Shown: positions 6,782-11,158 of the stretch, in pieces
Layout: each line of letters starts with the position of its first letter
How positions within the stretch are numbered: position 1 is the first letter of the stretch
Source: Deltaproteobacteria bacterium
Lineage (GTDB): Bacteria > Desulfobacterota > DSM-4660 > Desulfatiglandales > B25-G16
Assembly: GCA_003646875.1 (NCBI GenBank)
Contig: QMLT01000032.1
Location: 1 to 11,158, forward strand
DNA length: 11,158 nucleotides
Direction of reading: 5' to 3'
Translations under genes and position numbers: made by a program
The notes under the pieces: generated by a model
What the model was told of the DNA's origin: nothing
What the model saw: the letters and a program-made list of their open reading frames with translations, nothing else
The model's database searches: none

Positions 6782-8728
6782 TTATTTAATCTCTACTACT
6801 TCATACCCTGTCTCAAGGGGTGAAAACTCAGTGCCCCCGCTTTCAAAAAATTTTGTAAACAATTCCACATAATGGAGCCTGAGCCCATGAACAAAGGCTC
6901 CCATTGCATTGATGACAAAATTGAATAGATGTCCAATAAAAAAGACAACGATAGCAAAAAGGATTCCGATTGAACTGCCAGCATAAAGCATACCCGAAAG
7001 GACATTAACTGTCATAGCAATTCCTGTTGTGCACAAACCCAAAGCCATAAGCCTGGCATAAGAAAGAACATCCCCCATGAAACCAGTTACCTGAAACATG
7101 GCCATCGCCTTATGCCCAAGGAAAAGCAGTGCGAGAGCTATAACTATAAATAGTAACCCCACCGACCTATAGCCTGCTAAAAAGAAAAAGATGCCAGGCT
7201 GAGCAAACAAAAACCACAAATTTCCAGTTACGGCCTTCCATAACTCCCTTCTCCTTAGCATATTCCAAACATTAATCACTACGCCCACATTAACATGAGC
7301 CAGACCAATAATAAGGGCAATCAGCAAGAATGCTGTTACCTGGACCATGGGGTCAAATATCTGCATAGCTTTTAACGCAGGCGCCTTGAGTCCAAAACCT
7401 CCTAACCATCCCCCGGCGAGGGCGCCAATAATAATAGTGGCCACGCCTGCTGATGATAAAATAACACCGGCATCCTTAATAAACAGATTATATTTTCCTC
7501 CTCCTCTTATCAATAACAGTCCCAGAACAAGGGCAATTACACCGTACATGGCATCAGTTAACATGATTGAAAAAAACAGCAGAAAGCCCGGAACTAAAAT
7601 CAGGGTTGGATCAACGCCATTATAGGTTGGCATACCGTAAAGACGTGTTAATAGCTCAAAACTCCTAATAAATTTAGGATTTTTTAGCAACACTGGCACA
7701 TCATCCATCTCTTCAGGGTCCGAAATCTCTACCACACATGCACCATCGCTGACTTCTTCTATCTCCTGGGCGGCTTGGGCTGCTGCGTTTTCCGGGACCC
7801 AACCCTGAATAGCGACAACATTCTCCATTTGCGCAAACTTATTCTGGCTTTCCTCTCTCTGTCGCTCCATCGCTAAAAATTCTCGGTACTTTTCAAGTTC
7901 ATCTCGCCATCTTTTGGCTATATCAACAACGATTGCCTCTTTTTTTGTCTTCTCCTCAGTCAATGCCAAAATTCTTTTATTAATGGAATCTCTTGCCTCA
8001 TTTGGTGTTCCTTGTTGGCCCACTATTTCAATCTTTTCCCAGTTTATGCGGCGAAGATTGGCCAATACCAATGATGCCTGTTCTTTGAGGCAGATTAACA
8101 GTGTTACAAGCTTATTCTCAGATGTCTCCCTTACACCAAGATAAAAGTTACCTTTTGTCAATTCCTCTAATCTTTCCCGTACAGTATCCACCTCTTCCTT
8201 TGGAACAATACCTAAGGATATTGACAAAAAGTCTGATTCGCTGACGTCTTTTAGATCTATCTCTAAGTTTAAAATCAGTTCCAATAGTCCTTTAATTCTC
8301 TCTGATTCTATAATCTCTTCCTCAATTTTTTCTAATTCTTGAACTGGTTTTTCTGTCTCTTGCTCAATCTTTTCTATTATTTCGTTAACGGCATTGATGA
8401 GCTCTTTGCCGTATACCTCTCTCGTTTCAATCCTTTTTGGCGGCTTAGGCGCAAAGATCCCTTTTATAAAACCCTCTTTTTGTTCAGGGTCATATCGTTC
8501 AAAAAGATCTAAAAATCTATTTATTGCTATATTAAGAGCCGCTATTGTCCTGATATTTGCAGATGGGGGGTGAGGTCTTAGCAGATTTTTCCAGATAGGG
8601 TCTTCGAGTTTTTCAGAATAATCAGTGAGATGGATAGCTCCAAGCGCTTGTAGTCTTCTAATTACCTGATATCTAAATCCTTCGAGAGCAAGTATTTGTA
8701 TCCTTTTCATCCGGGTTGGTCGCAACAT
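6782..8728 (-). CDS. atpI: V/A-type ATPase subunit I (membrane stator, subunit a homologue)
   Basis: Subunit I forms the ion half-channels beside the K ring and anchors the peripheral stalks. The 648 residues split into a soluble N-terminal half (1 to about 370, with long Glu/Lys-rich coiled coils at about 115-155 and 245-300) and a membrane half with about seven or eight helices (about 375-615). Conserved family motifs include GFLLFFSIMLTDAMYG (381-396), GFMGDVLSYARLMALGL (549-565) and the C-terminal HGLRLHYVELFTKFFESGG (614-632). Arg559 in SYARL corresponds to the essential channel arginine opposite the ring glutamate (Arg735 of yeast Vph1, family knowledge). The gene begins five bases after the H stop with only a weak GAG-type ribosome site, so it may depend on translation of H. 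Confidence 0.97.
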   Translation of the reverse strand: MLRPTRMKRIQILALEGFRYQVIRRLQALGAIHLTDYSEKLEDPIWKNLLRPHPPSANIRTIAALNIAINRFLDLFERYDPEQKEGFIKGIFAPKPPKRIETREVYGKELINAVNEIIEKIEQETEKPVQELEKIEEEIIESERIKGLLELILNLEIDLKDVSESDFLSISLGIVPKEEVDTVRERLEELTKGNFYLGVRETSENKLVTLLICLKEQASLVLANLRRINWEKIEIVGQQGTPNEARDSINKRILALTEEKTKKEAIVVDIAKRWRDELEKYREFLAMERQREESQNKFAQMENVVAIQGWVPENAAAQAAQEIEEVSDGACVVEISDPEEMDDVPVLLKNPKFIRSFELLTRLYGMPTYNGVDPTLILVPGFLLFFSIMLTDAMYGVIALVLGLLLIRGGGKYNLFIKDAGVILSSAGVATIIIGALAGGWLGGFGLKAPALKAMQIFDPMVQVTAFLLIALIIGLAHVNVGVVINVWNMLRRRELWKAVTGNLWFLFAQPGIFFFLAGYRSVGLLFIVIALALLFLGHKAMAMFQVTGFMGDVLSYARLMALGLCTTGIAMTVNVLSGMLYAGSSIGILFAIVVFFIGHLFNFVINAMGAFVHGLRLHYVELFTKFFESGGTEFSPLETGYEVVEIK

Positions 8729-8733
8729 AATCT

Positions 8734-9045
8734 CTACCCCAATATTGAACGCAAGATAAACTCTTTGGCCTTTTCCAGGTTTCCTTGAGCCTTCTTAATA
8801 AGCTTTTGGGTTTCCTTTGCCCATTTATTTGCAATATTCAGAGCCTCCTTTTTCGCCTTATCCACCGCATCCTCTCGCATCTTTTCAGCTTGTCTTTGAG
8901 CATCTTTCGCCTTTTCAACTAATAGTTTTTCTGCATCTGCCTTGGCCTTCTCTATTATGCGAATTGCCTCACCTTTAGAATTCTCTATCCTCTCTTTTGC
9001 CTCAGTTTCTGCCTTTTTTATTGTTTGTAAAGATTCTAAAATCAT
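8734..9045 (-). CDS. atpH: V/A-type ATPase subunit H (peripheral stalk, G-like)
   Basis: This is a short, almost wholly helical protein of 103 residues, very rich in Lys, Glu and Ala, with heptad-like spacing throughout and no Pro or membrane segment. That composition, its position just before I, and the archaeal-type gene order identify it as the H/G subunit that forms the right-handed coiled-coil peripheral stalk with E. The sequence itself is low in complexity, so context carries most of the weight. The ATG at 9045 follows AGAGG at about twelve bases. A 53-bp gap separates it from the bactofilin. That gap contains a TATAAG box at 9061-9066 but no good -35, so a separate ATPase promoter is only a possibility. 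Confidence 0.92.
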   Translation of the reverse strand: MILESLQTIKKAETEAKERIENSKGEAIRIIEKAKADAEKLLVEKAKDAQRQAEKMREDAVDKAKKEALNIANKWAKETQKLIKKAQGNLEKAKEFILRSILG

Positions 9046-9098
9046 TCTCTTACTTAACCTCTTATACTGACTAATAATTTTAAAGGAACTATTTCCGG

Positions 9099-9500
9099 CT
9101 ATTTTAATACGGAGAGGCCTTCAGTTTTTTTTGGGGATAATGCGGTATCTTTCTCTGTCTCTTGTTTCAGGTTTTTCATCTTGCAGTTACCCTCAAAAAT
9201 AACCCCTTCTTCTAAAACCAGTTTTGGGGTCTTGATATTGCCAAAGAGCTTACCTGGGACGGTTATTTCAATCTTCTTTTCCGCAAGTATATCACCATGA
9301 ACCTCTCCGCTTATTATTATATCAGCAACATGAATCTGCGCTTTAATGGCTGCGCTTTCCCCTACTATCAAAGTCCCATTTGAAAAAATCTCTCCAGAAA
9401 TTTTTCCATCTACCCTAACAGCGCCAGTAAAGGAAAATTTACCCTCAAATTCTGTATCCTTGCCTAAGAAAGCGTTAATCTCATCTTTTGTTTTCTTCAT
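9099..9500 (-). CDS. Bactofilin family cytoskeletal protein
   Basis: Bactofilins polymerise without nucleotide into filaments that organise cell-wall enzymes, stalks or cell shape. The 133 residues fit the family. Residues from about 14 to 115 show the repeating beta-helix pattern with regularly spaced Gly and alternating hydrophobics, including GAVRVDGKISGEI (26-38), a GTLIVGESAAIKA stretch and SGEVHGDILA. Flexible polar tails flank the core, the C-terminal one rich in Lys, Glu and Thr. There is no membrane segment, as in most bactofilins, so membrane contact would need partners. GAGG stands about ten bases before the ATG. The gene begins six bases after the 42-codon ORF and follows rodA, which agrees with a role in guiding wall synthesis. 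Confidence 0.95.
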   Translation of the reverse strand: MKKTKDEINAFLGKDTEFEGKFSFTGAVRVDGKISGEIFSNGTLIVGESAAIKAQIHVADIIISGEVHGDILAEKKIEITVPGKLFGNIKTPKLVLEEGVIFEGNCKMKNLKQETEKDTALSPKKTEGLSVLK

Positions 9501-9506
9501 TGCTTT

Positions 9507-9635
9507 CTAACCTCGTCTCTGTATATTCCAGGGGTTCAATACCATTATTGAATAGATAATTGCAAGAAAAAATATCCACTCAATAAGGTTGATTTTAACA
9601 AATTCGCTGAAATATCGCTCCTGTCTATTAATCAT
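9507..9635 (-). CDS. Unrecognised 42-aa single-pass membrane protein between rodA and bactofilin
   Basis: A small ORF starts in the rodA stop codon (ATGA overlap, bases 9632-9635) and ends six bases before the bactofilin ATG, filling the gap between the two genes exactly. The product has a charged N-terminus (INRQERYF, then a lysine at 14), a hydrophobic segment at about 15-33 (including EWIFFLAIIYSIMVL) and a short C-terminus NPWNIQRRG with two arginines. It looks like a single-pass inner-membrane peptide. An AGGAGG lies about fourteen bases upstream within rodA, and the overlap makes translational coupling plausible. I know no family for it. By context it could tether bactofilin filaments or RodA to each other, but that is inference. 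Its exact fit between two genes is the best argument that it is real. Confidence 0.65.
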   Translation of the reverse strand: MINRQERYFSEFVKINLIEWIFFLAIIYSIMVLNPWNIQRRG

Positions 9636-10738
9636 TCCTGAAACATAAACCTCCTCATGCTTATATTCATCACCAAACCCATAGCGGCCATAGTTGAAAT
9701 TACAGAGGATCCACCATAGCTAAACAAGACTAATGGTATTCCGACTACAGGGAGGAGACCGATTACCATACTGACATTTATAATGAGATGCCAGAAAACT
9801 AATGCGGCAACGCCTACAACAATAAGGGTGCCAAACTTATCCTTGCTGCTTTTGGCTATGTTGAGACACCATAGTATTAAAAACAGATAGACGAGCAAAA
9901 TCACCGCTGAGCCCACAAAACCCCACTCCTCTGCTAACACAGAAAATGAAAAATCAGTATGTTGTTGGGGGAGAAAATGTAGTCTTGTCTGAGTCCCTTT
10001 AAGAAAACCTTTCCCCCAAAGAAGGCCTGAACCAATAGCAATCTTGGACTGGGTAACATGATATGCCGCACCCAATGGATCCAGGTCAGGCCTTAAAAAT
10101 GTTATTATCCGTTTCTTCTGGTATTCTTGAAGCGTTATCCAGAAAAACGGCGCTGAAAGAAAAGATAGGGATAAAAAAATTGCTATTGATTTCCAATTAA
10201 CATTAACAAAAATAACAATCGAGATGGATACTATAAGCAATACCAGCGCCGTTCCTAAATCAGGCTGGTAAACGATCATTACAAAAGGAATGGCAATTAA
10301 TATTAACGGCTTCGTCAGATCTCTAAGTCTGTAATTCCCCGTCCTTTCTGAGTTAGAGAAATATTTAGCAAGAACAATAATAATGGAAATTTTAACCATC
10401 TCAGAAGGCTGGATAGAAAAATAACCTAAACTCAACCAGCGCTGAGAGCCATATGTAACTTTACCAAACCTTAGAACAACCAACAGAAAAATCAGGGAAA
10501 TAAAAAATAATGGATATGCAAGCCTATCTAACACATGATAGTCAAAAGTTGTCATTAAAAGCAGAATAAAAAAACCTATGGCATACCAACAAATTTGTTT
10601 AATATACACATGGCTGCCTCCCATAGATCCGATCGAATGGGTGGCGCTGTAAAGATTAAATACACTCAACAATCCTATAAATATTAATATAGCTAACAGT
10701 ATCCAATCAAAGTTATTCACCAATCGACGATCAAACAT
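9632..10738 (-). CDS. rodA: RodA, SEDS-family peptidoglycan glycosyltransferase
   Basis: RodA polymerises lipid II into glycan strands during side-wall elongation, working with the transpeptidase PBP2 in the inner membrane. The 368 residues nearly equal the E. coli length (370), with about ten membrane helices. SEDS hallmarks are present: GSQRWLSLGYFSIQPSE (97-113), YQPDLGTAL (157-165), WGKGFLKGTQ (241-250), LPQQHTDFSFSVLAEEWGF (256-274) and LPVVGIPLVLFSYGGSS (329-345). Asp262 in HTDF matches the essential Asp262 of E. coli RodA (family knowledge). I prefer RodA over FtsW because of the overall length and the QHTDFSF wording. AAGGAG lies twelve bases before the ATG, a long spacing. No PBP2 gene is visible upstream, where an inverted repeat begins 33 bp away. 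Confidence 0.96.
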   Translation of the reverse strand: MFDRRLVNNFDWILLAILIFIGLLSVFNLYSATHSIGSMGGSHVYIKQICWYAIGFFILLLMTTFDYHVLDRLAYPLFFISLIFLLVVLRFGKVTYGSQRWLSLGYFSIQPSEMVKISIIIVLAKYFSNSERTGNYRLRDLTKPLILIAIPFVMIVYQPDLGTALVLLIVSISIVIFVNVNWKSIAIFLSLSFLSAPFFWITLQEYQKKRIITFLRPDLDPLGAAYHVTQSKIAIGSGLLWGKGFLKGTQTRLHFLPQQHTDFSFSVLAEEWGFVGSAVILLVYLFLILWCLNIAKSSKDKFGTLIVVGVAALVFWHLIINVSMVIGLLPVVGIPLVLFSYGGSSVISTMAAMGLVMNISMRRFMFQE

Positions 10739-10771
10739 CTTAGTTTGCTGCTCCTTTTAAGGCGCTCCATT

Positions 10772-11158
10772 CCAAAATATCTTTTCCCTCCATCTTTTTC
10801 GCACCGTAACTTCTCAATAAGTTGGGGTATCTGTCGGGCAATAAGGCACAACAAGACCCACATAAAGTCAGGGAGCATAAAGGTATGTCTTTTTTTGTCT
10901 CATGCCCTATAACTAATGCTTAAGACACCCCATAAATCGGGACACCAACCGACAAGTCGCATAATAGTAAAATCCACGTTGCACGTGCGAGCCGATTTAT
11001 GGGGTGTCTCAAGCATTAGTTATAGGGCATGAGACAAAAAAAGACATACCCATGCTCCCTGACTTTATGTAGGTCTTGTTGTGCCTTATTGCCCGACAGA
11101 TACCCCAACTTATTGAGAAGTTACGGTGCGAAAAAGATGGAGGGAAAAGATATTTTGG
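10772..11158. repeat. Long near-perfect inverted repeat with arms of about 168 bp
   Basis: The left arm 10772-10940 (169 bp) is matched by the reverse complement of the right arm 10992-11158 (167 bp). Differences are two substitutions (at 10859 and 10922 on the left) and a small indel/substitution near 10879-10883. The outer 87 bp of the left arm (10772-10858) match without error. The last base of the window pairs with base 10772, so the repeat may continue outside. Possible explanations are a MITE-like element or two opposed copies of an insertion fragment, a natural palindrome, or a fold-back artefact at an assembly end. The few differences argue mildly against a simple artefact. No transposase ORF is visible. 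The unit contains a minor inner palindrome, AACTT-6-AAGTT (10808-10823). It occupies the whole region upstream of rodA, so the rodA promoter should lie in it or beyond it. Confidence 0.9.
10941..10991. other. Spacer of the inverted repeat with two small hairpins
   Basis: The 51-bp centre between the arms has its own dyads: CGAC-AA-GTCG (10950-10959) and CACGT-TGC-ACGTG (10975-10987), the latter containing the palindrome GCACGTGC. A GACACC near the left-arm end (10924-10929) recurs at 10941-10946. A protein-binding site or cruciform tip is possible. There is no coding sequence. Confidence 0.5.

Noticed and set aside
9046..9098. Promoter for the ATPase genes between bactofilin and H (TATAAG at 9061-9066) and a GGAA/TTCC hairpin.
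   Set aside because: No acceptable -35 lies at the right distance, and the hairpin stem is only 4 bp. I mention it under H but do not call it.
10740..10919. Minus-strand open frame of 59 codons ending in TAA one base before the rodA ATG, possibly the 3' end of an upstream gene such as PBP2.
   Set aside because: It has a cysteine cluster and no transpeptidase motif, no good start or ribosome site, and lies largely inside the inverted repeat. The matching right arm has a 2-base indel that breaks the frame. It is more likely chance, though a degraded gene end cannot be excluded.

Overview
The window is one long bacterial gene block read entirely from the minus strand. From right to left in the direction of transcription it runs: rodA, a tiny unrecognised membrane ORF, a bactofilin, then a complete nine-subunit V/A-type ATPase in the order H-I-K-E-C-F-A-B-D, and finally a possible second tiny membrane ORF. 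The DNA is AT-leaning by eye. A peptidoglycan-elongation gene (rodA) and a bactofilin point to a walled bacterium rather than an archaeon, although the ATPase has the archaeal/Thermus-type gene order. I cannot name the phylum with confidence. Uncultured lineages that carry V/A-ATPases are possible, but this is inference.

Region by region. Bases 10739-11158 hold no convincing gene. They are dominated by a very long, nearly perfect inverted repeat (arms of about 168 bp around a 51-bp spacer) that reaches exactly to the window edge. Bases 9099-10738 carry the cell-shape part: RodA glycosyltransferase, a 42-codon ORF joined to it by an ATGA overlap, and a bactofilin. Bases 333-9045 carry the ATPase. 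H and E are the peripheral stalk, I is the membrane stator, K is the rotor ring, C, F and D are the central axle, and A and B are the catalytic head. Neighbouring genes overlap by 4 bp at E/C, C/F and A/B and are only 5-15 bp apart at H/I, I/K and F/A, so translational coupling is likely. No convincing terminator or strong promoter was seen inside the block. Bases 1-332 hold only the 52-codon candidate ORF and non-coding sequence.

How the genes work together. The ATPase has every subunit needed for a rotary complex, with intact nucleotide-site motifs. Its K subunit is a fused double hairpin. It keeps one ion-binding glutamate, carries glutamine at the matching place in the first hairpin, and has the polar ligand set known from the Enterococcus hirae sodium pump. 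This suggests a sodium-coupled machine with few ion sites per ring, better suited to pumping than to ATP synthesis. Linkage to rodA and bactofilin places the pump next to cell-wall elongation and shape genes.

The most interesting items are the long terminal inverted repeat, the coupled mini-ORF between rodA and bactofilin, and the predicted Na+ specificity of K. I did not find clear evidence of a wholly new multi-gene system.
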